Of a DNA stretch of 64,000 nt, positions 1 through 10,084 are shown one piece after another. The position numbers and the translations under genes are program-made. This DNA is from Hexactinellida sp. DTS-2022 (Eukaryota; Porifera; Hexactinellida), in contig JAPNXP010000001.1 of the NCBI GenBank assembly GCA_028753945.1, forward strand, positions 10,778,501-10,842,500, read 5' to 3'. Numbering within the stretch: position 1 is the first letter of the stretch; every line of letters begins with the position of its first letter. Below the pieces are notes generated by a model. That model searched no databases. It was not told where the DNA came from and saw only the letters and a list, made by a program, of their open reading frames with translations.

Positions 1-3000
1 AAGTTTGACTTATTCTTCAATACCATTCCAAGTATTGTACTCGCACCCATTATTATAATACTAATCACTGGAATAACAAGCATAGAGTTTGGTTGGATAT
101 CCCTCTTCATATTGGTGTTCTTCATTATTCACCTGATGGTACAATTCGGTATAGTGTCTGCGATATACCTCTTGTACCAACGGGCTCTGAGGTACTGCGA
201 CCGAAGGAACAGTTGCATGCATGAATTCATAGAAGGATTTCGACTCATAAAGTGCTTCGCTTGGGAATATGCTGCAGCGAAAGCAATAAAACGAATCAGA
301 AAGAGAGAGTTCTTGACTACTCTGGCACACACCTTTTTCCAATCCCTGTCTAATTCCTTGAGCACTTCGTTCCCACTTCTCTACATTCTGCCCTCCTGTC
401 TGAGTGTCTACGTGCTAACAGGGGGAGTGTTAACCTCCAGTAGAGTATTTGGCCTCCTGGTATTCATGAGACTATATAGCGATCAGTTTTATCAACTTGC
501 ACTAGCGGTATCAGGGCTTAGTGAAATGCGTGCGAGTATGACTAGAGTAAAATATATACTTAAACATTCAGTGAAGAAAGGTGTAAATCTTCAAAAATTT
601 GAGTTCGGAACTGAAGTATCAATTCAAGTTGATAATGTAACAGCTGGACGGTTTAACGGAAACAATAGTATCGATAAATCCATCCAGGATGTGTCAATAA
701 AGCTGAGGAGAGGAGATAGTCTGTCTGTGATTGGGAAAGTGGGAGCTGGGAAGTCCTCCCTGCTGCTGGCTCTGAATAATGAGATTAATATAGTGAGTGG
801 AGACATTAAACTGTTTGGTTCGTGTGCATTCGTTCCTCAGGAGCCTTGGATACTGTCCACTTCCATTCGTGACAACATAACCTATGGCAGAGAATGGGAC
901 TGTGAGTGGTATGAACGGGTCGTGTCGGCCTGCTGTTTGAAAGTTGATTTTGGACAATTCAGAGAAGGAGATCTGACCAAGGTTGGGGAGAAAGGCATCA
1001 CACTGAGTGGAGGCCAGAAGGCTAGAATCAGTCTGGCTAGAGCGGTCTATTTCAACGCTGATATATATCTACTGGATGATCCGCTTAGCTCAGTGGACAC
1101 AGAGGTAGCGAAAGGTCTCTTCTCCATATTTAGCCACGGGATACTCTCCAACAAAACAGTCATTCTAGTCACTCACTTACTTCAGTTTGCAGTTAAGACA
1201 GATTACATACTGCTCCTAGACTCTGGGAAACAGGTGGCTTATGGAGAGTCATCTGAGATAAGGAATATCCCAGCTTTCAAAGAATATTCCCAATTTATAA
1301 CTCATTCAACAGTCAATAGAGACAACAGAGATGAAGTGCTAAATGAATTCAACTCACTATGTTCTATGGGCGAAACAGAACCTACTCCATTGCAGAAAAC
1401 TTCAGATTACACTGAAAGAATCACTCGCTACGATGCAATATCTCTGTTAGTGTACGCTAAGTACATTTGGACAGGAGGGAAAGCCCTCGGTGTAGCATCT
1501 CTGCTCTTCTTTCCACTCGTATCTTATTTTCTTCTTATTGTAGGAGTTAACTATTATTTAGTTTGGTGGATTGAGTCCAACTCTATTACATACACTCACT
1601 CTAACCGAACAAATTCATCCAATCCTCTCCTACTCCTCTCTCCCAACCACCGAGTGTATATATTTGTTGTTCTTTGTTTGGTGATCAGTCTACTGCTGGT
1701 ATTTGCTAATCTGACCTTATACTGGCTACCAGTGTTCTCTTCTTATCGACTGCACGAAACTCTGCTATGGAGAGTGTTGCGAGCCCCCAGCATGTTCTAC
1801 TATAAGAACTCTTCTGGCAGTATTATCAACAGGTTCTCAAAGGACATATTCACAATGGACCATATACTGCCATATCTGTATTTCCACTTTTCAAGCCACA
1901 TGTGCAAACTAATATTAATGGCTCTTTCTGCAGTTATCACTCACTGGTTGACAATCGTTCCAAACCTCATTCTCCTGCTATTTTTATTGTTGTATCGATA
2001 CCTACTTGTCCGAACAATTCGACAGATTAAACGGATTGAATCTGCAGCCAAGAGTGATGTCATATCCCATGTATCTCTCTCCTTGCATGGACTCATTACA
2101 ATTCATTCATTGGAACTGGAGCAGCATCAGAGCAACAAGATGTGCAATCTGGAGAATTTCCATTCAAAGTGTTGGAGGGTATTTTTTGCATTCACCCGCT
2201 CATTTGCGTTCCAACTTGACATTATCATCGCTATCTACTCATTAGCTGTGGCAGTCATCCTAATTATACTAAGAGAGCAAATCTCCCCTGTCTTGTCTGC
2301 ATTCGCGCTATCTCAAATATTCTACTTGCTAGACAATTCTCAGTTCATACTGCGTCTGAGTGCTGAGTTGGAAATGCACATGGTGTCTGTAGAGAGGGTG
2401 CTGGACTACATTAATATGCCACAAGAGGCTCCACTAACAGTCACGGGGTCTAAATTTAAGGTGACACACGGAGACATTGAATTCAGGAATGTCCAAATGA
2501 GATACTCCCCCGACCTCCCTCTGGTCCTGAGAGACGTTAGTTTCCGAGTTAGTGCTGGGGAGAGACTCGGCATAGTGGGTAGGACCGGGGCTGGGAAGAC
2601 CTCTCTACAAACCGCTCTTCTCAGACTGGTGGAACTCTCCGCTGGACAGATTACCATAGACGGGGTGGACATAGGGAGTGTGGGGCTCCACGAACTGAGA
2701 AGAGAGATCTCCATTATTCCTCAAGACCCCGTCCTGTTCAGCGGTCCCCTCAGGTCTGCTCTCGATCCCTTCTCCTCCTTTCGAGACGAACAGCTGTGGC
2801 ATGCGCTCGGAGAGGTTCAGTTGAGGGATAAGATCGAACAGCTGGATGGACAACTGGGTTTCTCTGTGTCAGAAGGCGGGTCTAACTTCAGTGTGGGAGA
2901 GAGACAGCTGTTGTGTCTAGCTCGTGCTATCCTCAGACAATCAAGGATTCTAATGCTGGACGAAGCCACTTCAAATGTTGACTCTATCACTGACATGAGA

Positions 3001-3159
3001 ATACAGCGAGTCCTGTCTACCAAGTTCAGAGACTGTACTCTCCTGACAATAGCACATAGAATAGACTCTATTGTTGATTACGACAAGATTCTGTTGATGG
3101 ACAATGGTCAAGTGGTTGAGTGTGACACTCCTCAGAAACTGTTATACAATAGGACCTAA
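1..3159 (+). CDS. ABCC/MRP-type ABC transporter, 3' portion
   Basis: ATP-driven exporter of the plasma or organelle membrane; the family moves organic anions and conjugates. The frame is open from base 1 to the TAA at 3157-3159 (1052 residues in view), so the true start lies upstream. Order: end of membrane domain 1 with an IKCFAWE coupling segment; NBD1 with Walker A GKVGAGKSS near residue 245, signature LSGGQ near 335, Walker B LLDDP near 357 and an H-loop His near 391; membrane domain 2 (about 470-780); NBD2 with Walker A GRTGAGKTS near 860, signature FSVGE near 963, Walker B LMLDEATS near 985 and H-loop AHR near 1018. NBD1 has Asp where the catalytic Glu normally sits, while NBD2 keeps Glu. 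This asymmetry and the C-terminal FSVGERQLLCLARA are typical of ABCC. A two-membrane-domain ABCC4/5-like member is likely, but the N-terminus is not visible. No intron interrupts 3.1 kb. An ATTAAA about 80 bases after the stop could be the poly(A) signal. Confidence 0.93.
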   Translation, partial: KFDLFFNTIPSIVLAPIIIILITGITSIEFGWISLFILVFFIIHLMVQFGIVSAIYLLYQRALRYCDRRNSCMHEFIEGFRLIKCFAWEYAAAKAIKRIRKREFLTTLAHTFFQSLSNSLSTSFPLLYILPSCLSVYVLTGGVLTSSRVFGLLVFMRLYSDQFYQLALAVSGLSEMRASMTRVKYILKHSVKKGVNLQKFEFGTEVSIQVDNVTAGRFNGNNSIDKSIQDVSIKLRRGDSLSVIGKVGAGKSSLLLALNNEINIVSGDIKLFGSCAFVPQEPWILSTSIRDNITYGREWDCEWYERVVSACCLKVDFGQFREGDLTKVGEKGITLSGGQKARISLARAVYFNADIYLLDDPLSSVDTEVAKGLFSIFSHGILSNKTVILVTHLLQFAVKTDYILLLDSGKQVAYGESSEIRNIPAFKEYSQFITHSTVNRDNRDEVLNEFNSLCSMGETEPTPLQKTSDYTERITRYDAISLLVYAKYIWTGGKALGVASLLFFPLVSYFLLIVGVNYYLVWWIESNSITYTHSNRTNSSNPLLLLSPNHRVYIFVVLCLVISLLLVFANLTLYWLPVFSSYRLHETLLWRVLRAPSMFYYKNSSGSIINRFSKDIFTMDHILPYLYFHFSSHMCKLILMALSAVITHWLTIVPNLILLLFLLLYRYLLVRTIRQIKRIESAAKSDVISHVSLSLHGLITIHSLELEQHQSNKMCNLENFHSKCWRVFFAFTRSFAFQLDIIIAIYSLAVAVILIILREQISPVLSAFALSQIFYLLDNSQFILRLSAELEMHMVSVERVLDYINMPQEAPLTVTGSKFKVTHGDIEFRNVQMRYSPDLPLVLRDVSFRVSAGERLGIVGRTGAGKTSLQTALLRLVELSAGQITIDGVDIGSVGLHELRREISIIPQDPVLFSGPLRSALDPFSSFRDEQLWHALGEVQLRDKIEQLDGQLGFSVSEGGSNFSVGERQLLCLARAILRQSRILMLDEATSNVDSITDMRIQRVLSTKFRDCTLLTIAHRIDSIVDYDKILLMDNGQVVECDTPQKLLYNRT

Positions 3160-4066
3160 TCTAATTAATTAGTTGGTTATGTGATGTTTCACCCAACTAT
3201 ATATTCAATCGTTTATTTTTTGATTTAGTTTATTTATTAAAATTATCTATTCTCATCACTCACTTGGTATCATGATAATTAGCATTTAGTATACGGATCG
3301 TGATTTGGTATATTCTTACAGGCACACAAAAAATTGAAATATTACCTGTAAAATATAGCAAATATATCATTCTGGGTTTTCTGAAGAATTGAAAAAGTTT
3401 AGGCTTTTGGCAAACTCTACATTGATATACTGGTAATTTACGAGATAATATATCATAGTATACAGCGGTCCCCCGGAGCTAGTGCACTAGGGACAGCTGT
3501 CCCCCCTCAAGGGCAGGCTTTGCTTTGTGCTTTCAATCTACGAACTGGACTTCTACTGACAAACTTCAAATTGGGTGTAAAACAATTTCTACATACAGTG
3601 GTGTTCGCGTAATATCAAGTCTCATTTTGAAGAAATTTGCTTGCAGCTATTACCATATTTGCCCGAATAAGCGGCGGGGGCTTGAATAACCCCCGGGTCA
3701 TTAAAAATGACATTGAGATATCTGGATAAATTTTGTCCACAAATCAGTAAGCGCCGGGCACGCCGGCACTATGCGAACAGAATTAACAGTAAATCCTCAC
3801 TGGGCCTGAAAATAACTTGCACATTGTGCAATATTGCTTGTAGAGAAATTGCTTAATACCGAACTGTGCTAAAGATTGCAATTCAACTCATTGAACGCAC
3901 TGGGAAAGCCCCGGGACAATCATTCGCTAATGACCACGGGGCCGTGGTCGAAGAAAACCCTAAAATTCGGGCAATTTCTCCGGACCTCATGATACCGCCA
4001 ACTGCTTAGTTACTATACAATATTCATTTATTACACAATTATACATTGTATAAATATAATGGTATC
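3160..4066. other. Non-coding DNA with a possible unclassified MITE
   Basis: No convincing gene. Segment 3656-3979 begins TTGCCCGAATAAG and ends with an inverted ATTCGGGCAA, and its ends carry GC-rich runs (GGCGGGGGCTT, ACCCCCGGG, ACGGGGCCGTGG) unlike the AT-rich surroundings. That pattern suits a small DNA transposon remnant, but no target-site duplication is clear. A CAGCGGTCCCCCGG string at 3464-3477 resembles a hAT terminus without a visible partner. Confidence 0.35.
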
Positions 4067-4074
4067 GTCTACAC

Positions 4075-4380
4075 CAGTGGTTCTTAACCGGGGGGAAATT
4101 TCCCCCTGGGGGGAAATTTTGGGAATATAAGGGGGAAATCAATTTCGACAAAATTAATAATAATATTAAAACTTAAATAAAATAATACAAACCATATATT
4201 TTATCTACATAGCTCATAACAAAAGTACTGATCACCAATCATATTGATGTTGTGCACTATTGTTTGCTAAATTATCAACCAGCAGAAAGCTAATAAATTG
4301 TATGATTTTTCCTTATACAAATGATGGTAGAGTGAACAGGCCAAAAGGGGAAATGAAATTAAAAAGGTTAAGAACCCCTG
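4075..4380. mobile_element. Non-autonomous hAT MITE, 306 bp
   Basis: Terminal inverted repeats CAGTGGTTCTTAACC (left) and CAGGGGTTCTTAACC (right, read inward) differ at one position. A perfect 8-bp target-site duplication GTCTACAC flanks the element at 4067-4074 and 4381-4388. TIR sequence, 8-bp duplication and small size identify a hAT-superfamily MITE. The interior is non-coding and begins with GGGGGGAAATTTCCCCC-like runs. Confidence 0.93.
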
Positions 4381-4388
4381 GTCTACAC

Positions 4389-5400
4389 TGTAACTCCCTA
4401 GATTTGTAAACGAGATTCTGACTTTTATAATCTTCTGCTGATAAATGTTAACCGACATTATTATTTTGACTTTCTTCTTGGTAGATTTTATATTGATTTA
4501 TTTATTATTTATCTATTTATTACTGTGCCGACTATACTATAGTATAGTGTCCCAGTTCTAATCTTACTGCCTTGGTTTGTTTGTTTTTGTCCGTATCCGC
4601 TCTACAGGCCATAGTTTGATTGCTTGGAGCTCAAATTTTTAGCATCGGTGTCCCATATGTTACAGATGTGCATCTCGAGCCAAATTTTTGAAAAAACATT
4701 TTTTTATACCACTTTGACACCTTTGAAAATTTGTCTGGTCCATGCATTACTCAAAAAATGTTATACTAAGCCCGCATTTTTTATTTACCATTGGATTCAC
4801 CATAAAATTCTGCGTCTAATGGGAGAGGAAATTTTTTATAAAATGCGTTTAATTCATGCCATAAATGGGGGTAAAAATTTATTTGTTTACTCACACTTCA
4901 ATTTCAGTAAAACTGTTAAATATAATTCTATATTTTCAACTTGCGATAATTATATTGATTTAACTTATAAATTCCAGCTGGCTTCTATTTAATTGTAGTA
5001 TTACTATACAATGGACTAAATAAAATAATTAAATAAATGGAATTTGTTGACTTAGCATTAAACTCTAGATGGTTTATGATAGAAACAAACTTCAAATTTA
5101 TCTACCGTTCCTTGTGACTCGGACCAATTAACAAATGGTTCTTGACACCTTGAGGCGTTGATGACTTGGCGAAAAAAAATCCAAAATTGCATCCTGTGCC
5201 GACAGCATGTTCCATTGGATATATAGAACTGTTATGGAAGTTAATTGTATAGAGAGACTGTTTATATGTAGTATAGTTAGTGACAATAATGGAAGTCAGT
5301 TCAAATATAAACACAACAAGTTTGACAAATAGTGTATGCGTAAACAAATATTCACTGTTGTAAATATAATATTGAATACATACCTTCTTACAGAGATGGG
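4389..5400. repeat. Interspersed repeat copy; rest non-coding
   Basis: Bases about 4525-5030 share a layout with 47512-48110: a CTGTGCCGACTA-type start, a TATAGTATAG palindrome, CCAGTTCTAATC, a GTTT tract, TCCGTATCC, then a diverged body with TTACAGATGTG. The inverted start also occurs at 40486-40535. I read these as old copies of one dispersed non-autonomous family. No supported gene lies in 5031-5400. Confidence 0.5.
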
Positions 5401-7915
5401 ATTCTCATGGGAAGCTAAGAGAAATCATGTTTAATAGAGAATTCACCGCAAGTTTCCTTGAGTAACGGGAGAGGATCTCTATCTGGTTCATAGATTCCCC
5501 AATATACCAATGTATCCAGCACATTTGGTCCATTGACTCTCAGCGTCTCCAGCTGTGAGACTATTGGGATTAAGTTGGTTAGAGGCTCGCATGATAGATA
5601 AGTTAGCTTACAGCGAGATAGCCATAGACTCCTATAGTAGGATGGTATATGAGGCCCTCACACAGAGAAAAGAATCCTGTGTCAAAGAGGGATACTTCAG
5701 AGAAATACAACTCAACTAACGACTTCATGTTGCAATCTGTTCTACTCCAGTGAGTGACGTCATTAGAGGTAGAGTAGTGTCCCATAGCTTTAGTTGAACT
5801 AAATACTCCAAACAATTGAGAAGCAAACTCCAATTATTCAAACCAAATCTGTACAAATAACTAAACGCCATTGCTCTTAACGAGTTTCTGCTCCCATTAA
5901 TAATATGTAATACGTATATAAGGAGAGAGCCTCGTGTCTTTCGTTCTAGTATCTCGTATCTTTAAATATGTTGGGTTAGACAGATTTCTTATTGCAGGTA
6001 ACAGGGAGGCATCATCGAATACAATCTCTTGTAGCTTGGAGAACTTAGGTATCGCAGCTGTTAGACTAGGAAGGTGCTCACTAAGAATGGAATCGAGGAA
6101 TAATACTCTTAATTGTGTCGCCTGACAGAGAGCTGGTAACAGAGTGTCGCAATTAGTTTCAGATTCATCAACATATAAGCATTGAACAGCAGAGATGTGA
6201 TTGGAAAACACCTGAAGAACATTATTTGAATATTTATTGTAAAGTAGTCTCATGCCGCATATATGTGATTGGCTGCTGCAGGTAAGAGATTAACAGCTGT
6301 CTCAACACGGAAATCACAGTAGAATAACTCCATACTAATTTTAGTATCAAACCTTTTTCCTGTGTATCTCTAATAATATCTGTTATAGGATAGGATAGAG
6401 GTGGAATCTTTGTAAGCGAAGCGTAATGCCAATAGACTAACAGAACAATTTCCCATTTCTTGCATAAACGAGTTGAATTGAGTAGCATTGATGTATTTAG
6501 TGTCGATGAAAATGAGTTGGAAACTAACAAGTTTGAGAGACCGTACAAAACAATACCGTTCATTAGGAGAGATTGCCTGCTGTACATAGAGGTATATTGG
6601 GATAGGAACAGGCCTTCATCTAGCCTTAAGAGATGCGCGCACCCTAGGTGATGTAGATTTTTCAATCGCGCACCCAAATTTACCAAAAATGGTACATTTA
6701 CCAAAAAAAAGACCAAATTTATATTGAAAATACAATGGGTGCGCGGTACGCACCCAGAGTAAACGTAATTTCACGCACCCTTCCTGAGTCTTTTCTTAAA
6801 ATTACGCACCTCTGGGTGCGCGTCGCGCACCCAGATGAAGGCCTGAATAGGAAAGTATTGCTTTAAGCTGTCAATCGAAACTGAGTCGGTTTCATACAAA
6901 ATAGCGATTAGTTGGAAATATATTTCTGCGAACTAATTCCATACACTCATGCCGTATAGATCATCTGTATACAGCAGCTGATAAGTCATCGGCATATCAA
7001 TGAGCTGAATTGGTTGCGGAGGTAGGTGTCTGTACATTATGGTAAGTACGGCAGCTGATTTTCTCTCACAAGACCACACAGGAATTTCACAACCATCCTG
7101 AAGAGGGAGAAGTTGGCTCGGGAGTGGGATGTGTATCTAATAGTGCTAAGACACTGGTTGGTCCAGCTAGTGTTGCTTGCGTAGTGGCAGCTGCGAACTC
7201 CTGCATGGTCAGGTGGGCGAAGGTCCACACTTTTGTTACCTGCCCAACGGAACTGGTTCTGTAGGTATGCAATTTCGTTGTACGTAGTCTCATCTGATAG
7301 ATTGATGGCTCTAGGTTTTTGTTTTAATATTGTCAGGTCAATGTACACGTCAGACAGACTCACTGCGTCGCACTGCCTATCATCTGTTGCACAGTTCCGA
7401 ATTGCATTTGTGCGAATTGCTTCAGTTTACTTTCCCATTGTGCCAATTCCTTTGATTGAGCACTGAGTTCTCTTCTGAATTTGGTTTCGAATTCTCCGGG
7501 TTCCATACACTGAATCTGAATGCATTCTGGTGTTGCTGGAGCTTCTCTACCAGATCACCTCTTTTTATTTCGATCAATATTCCTTTTAGTGTTCTTAGGT
7601 CTCTTCCTATTAATCCCTTTTCCAAAAGCTTTTTGAGAGTTATTTCAAAGTTGTCATTCTCTGCTGCTTCATTCGTCACTGCCATGTATATCAACTCCCA
7701 GTTTGATATATGTAGAAATTTCGCTCTTCAGGAGTTCGATTAGTGTTTTGGTGGACAGTTGTTCCTCTCTGAATACAACTTGGTCAGCTGAGGACACACA
7801 CTGCCACTTCACTTTACAAGCCACTGCGATTAAGTCGGGTCTGATACTATTCAATGATTGGTGGAATAGGAATGCGTTGTGTCGGGCCATTTCTTCAATG
7901 CGGTTAGGAAATTGG
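5400..7915 (-). pseudogene. Decayed NLR-like gene (NACHT edge plus LRR-like repeats)
   Basis: Several broken minus-strand frames line up as one decaying gene. From the 5' side (high coordinates): helical segments at 7890-7430 that could be a death-fold-like N-terminus (weak); at 7360-7240 a VYIDLTILKQKPR segment resembling the approach to a NACHT domain; at about 7230-7160, in another frame, VWTFAHLTMQEFAAA, resembling the winged-helix end of NLR proteins (HLTFQEF-type). No P-loop or Walker B lies between, so the NACHT core appears deleted. Downstream, 6950-5650 encodes leucine-rich stretches broken by frameshifts and by the MITE at 6609-6845. Intracellular NLR receptors are often expanded in early-branching animals. 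An unrelated leucine-rich protein is the alternative. Confidence 0.42.
6609..6845. mobile_element. hAT-type MITE inserted in the NLR-like relic, 237 bp
   Basis: Perfect 13-bp terminal inverted repeats CAGGCCTTCATCT (6609-6621 and 6833-6845). Flanks GATAGGAA (6601-6608) and AATAGGAA (6846-6853) agree at 7 of 8 bases and are taken as the target-site duplication. The interior is packed with inverted GCGCACCC/GGGTGCGC motifs, giving strong internal pairing. Confidence 0.85.
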
Positions 7916-8510
7916 TTCTGTCACGGGAATTTTGGCCCCTTGGAAAATAGGATTATTCCATTTTGGCCCCTCGGAGAGAGGATTATTTCATTTCTAAGCC
8001 CGCATTAGGTCAAGAGATGAAGTTATGGCAGGACAATTACATGGATTAAAATGTCGCTACGCTGAGGAAACTACTATCCTGTATACTTCAACAAATACTC
8101 GGTAATAACTGAATTAATTATTTAATTTCTTACTTTGTTAACTTATATATTCTGATTATAGGAATATTCGGTCGAGCGCCAAAATGTTTAAACCACAGAT
8201 TTTAAGTCTACTGTTCTCGAGGTATACACTGTTCATTGTTCATAATAATAAAGCAAACATATTTCACGAAATAATTTCCCTATTATGTGTATTATTCTCC
8301 AGATTCCATTATAATATTTCCTAGTTTACTATGTCTGACTATGCTGATATCTTGATTAACCGTCTCCAGATTAAGCGGTTCCACTGTACTTCGAATATGT
8401 ACGAATATATACAATACATACTGTATGTTATTCCCATGAAATACTTGGGGATGAACACCTCCCGGTAGATCTGTGCCTGCTCTTGGTATTCTCACAGCGA
8501 GAATACCAAG
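7916..8510. other. Non-coding DNA with a pogo-like terminus
   Basis: No gene is visible. An AGCGGTTCCACTGTA end at 8370-8386 resembles the right terminus of pogo/Tigger-type MITEs seen elsewhere in the window (18298-18317, 35476-35576). The matching left end was not found. Confidence 0.3.
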
Positions 8511-8512
8511 GG

Positions 8513-9241
8513 TCAATTGATAAGTGGGATAGGTAAACTTGAGACAGTCGAATAATCTAGTTTCACTTGCTGTTTCGGGATTAGATCAAGAGATTTCAAA
8601 ATTATCTCAAAAACAATCTTCTGTTGGCAACCACCTGGACAGTTACTGGAATGCCATTTCGTTTCTTTGAGGAAAAAGCGATGGTATCCATTTTTCATCA
8701 AAAAGATGGTTTTTGTGTTGAGAACATAGTAAGTTGAATTATCTGCAGTACGAGGTTTACAGACTGTGAAGCATTGGTATTCTAAACATTGTTTCACAGC
8801 CTCACAATGCGAACAGTCTTTGCCTGGACAACCAGAACAGTGTTGTTTGGAAACATCGACGGCTAAGATGTTAATCGATAAAACTGGTATTCCTGTTGAA
8901 ATAAAAAGAATTAATAATTATACGCTAATAATTATATTATACTGCAACGATCTGTACTGTATAGCAGAAAGGTATTCAATTTCGGGCATAAAGTTGCCTC
9001 GTCCAATTACTAATCAATTTGTTATGTATTGTACCTATATTTTCTAGAAAGATTTTGGCACATGAGAGTCAATGAAAATCTTAACATAAAAAGTTTGACT
9101 CGCCCTGATCATTTTCATATTCTGTTAGCAAAAAAAGAGTTGTATCTTGAAGTTGCCATATGTTGGAGTATTCGGTTAGCATTTGTACATACTGATTAAC
9201 CGTTGGGATATCGAGCGTTAGTAAGTCCAGATCGGTATCTT
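8513..9241 (-). pseudogene. Truncated KDZ-type transposase, second copy
   Basis: Two separated minus-strand segments match the plus-strand transposase at 9767-13645. About 9241-9105 reads LDIPTVNQYVQMLTEYSNIW, matching LNIPILDQYVHILSDKQKAW in the other copy, and follows a TAG acceptor. About 8860-8513 starts with a Cys-rich stretch (CSGCPGKDCSHCEAVKQC), then STYYVLNTKTIFLMKNGYH and DYSTVSSLPIP, matching STYFTIDANIIFLIRNGYH and DYSTISTREIP. The catalytic half is missing. This copy points away from the full element, with the 9515 boundary between them, so it is an older, separate insertion. Confidence 0.72.
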
Positions 9242-9514
9242 CCTCAACATCTATGTACGTAAATATCAGAATGATCAGATTACTGAATTAATAATAGACA
9301 TAAATTAGATAATGTTTCGAATTATCCAAATTACCGTTTAGATTTAGATGTGAATTCTGTTTCGATGTGATTGGCAAAACTAACGTTGAGTCAACTTCAC
9401 TTAGTTGTATTGAATGGACGTGCTTCACTTTCAATATTGGACTCGACCCCCACCCTCAGAATAAATTCGTGAATCTGGTTTTATTGCGTATTTCGTAAGC
9501 TCTATGTCTTCGAG

Positions 9515-9635
9515 GTATTAAAAAGTACACTGGACATGTCCATTAGGTACACTGGACATGTCCATTAATTTAAGTACACTGGACATGTACATTATGTACA
9601 CTGGACCTGGACATGTCCGTTAGGTAGACAGTCGA
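9515..9635 (+). repeat. Left subterminal array of the KDZ element
   Basis: Four imperfect copies of TACACTGGACATGTCCATTA with short spacers; the fourth has a CTGGAC duplication. Each unit contains the self-complementary GGACATGTCC, suggesting repeated protein-binding sites, as at other transposon ends with subterminal transposase sites. Confidence 0.85.
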
Positions 9636-10029
9636 CCCCCCAATCTCAAGGCAAAGCATCATTCAATAGTCACATGTTTTAATTTGATTCGCGTAAAGTA
9701 TTTAAATAAATGAAAAATTTCTGTATTTCTATTCATAAGTATTATTTGACATCGATACAAATCAAAATGGCTGAAAAACTCTCTACCTCAACATTTGATA
9801 TTAACCACCCGAGAAAACGAAGACTAGATGAGGAGAAATTTGACGTTACTCCAGCAACCCTTTATATCGAAAGAATTGATATTTCTAAATCCACAAATAT
9901 GACTACAATATCTGAACAGCAATTTGCAATTGCATTTAGTAAGTTTCATATACATACGAGTGTTGATTTTATTGTAGGTCAAAATGTTATATGAACATAC
10001 GACCCAGTATGAAACTGGTTGCTCTGCTT

Positions 10030-10084
10030 CCAATTTCAGGGACTCATCAAGAGGGTTACCCCCCTGATGAGTCCATGAAATTGG
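10030..10084. repeat. 20-bp-arm hairpin in the first part of the transposase gene
   Basis: Arms 10030-10049 and 10065-10084 pair over 20 bp with one mismatch around a 15-nt loop that itself holds GGGTTACCC. It lies in an apparent intron. The arm contains CTGATGA, but the rest of a hammerhead core is missing. Confidence 0.75.

Noticed and set aside
2006-3023. Overlapping frames opposite or within the ABC transporter
   Set aside because: They are shadows of a strongly conserved coding frame.
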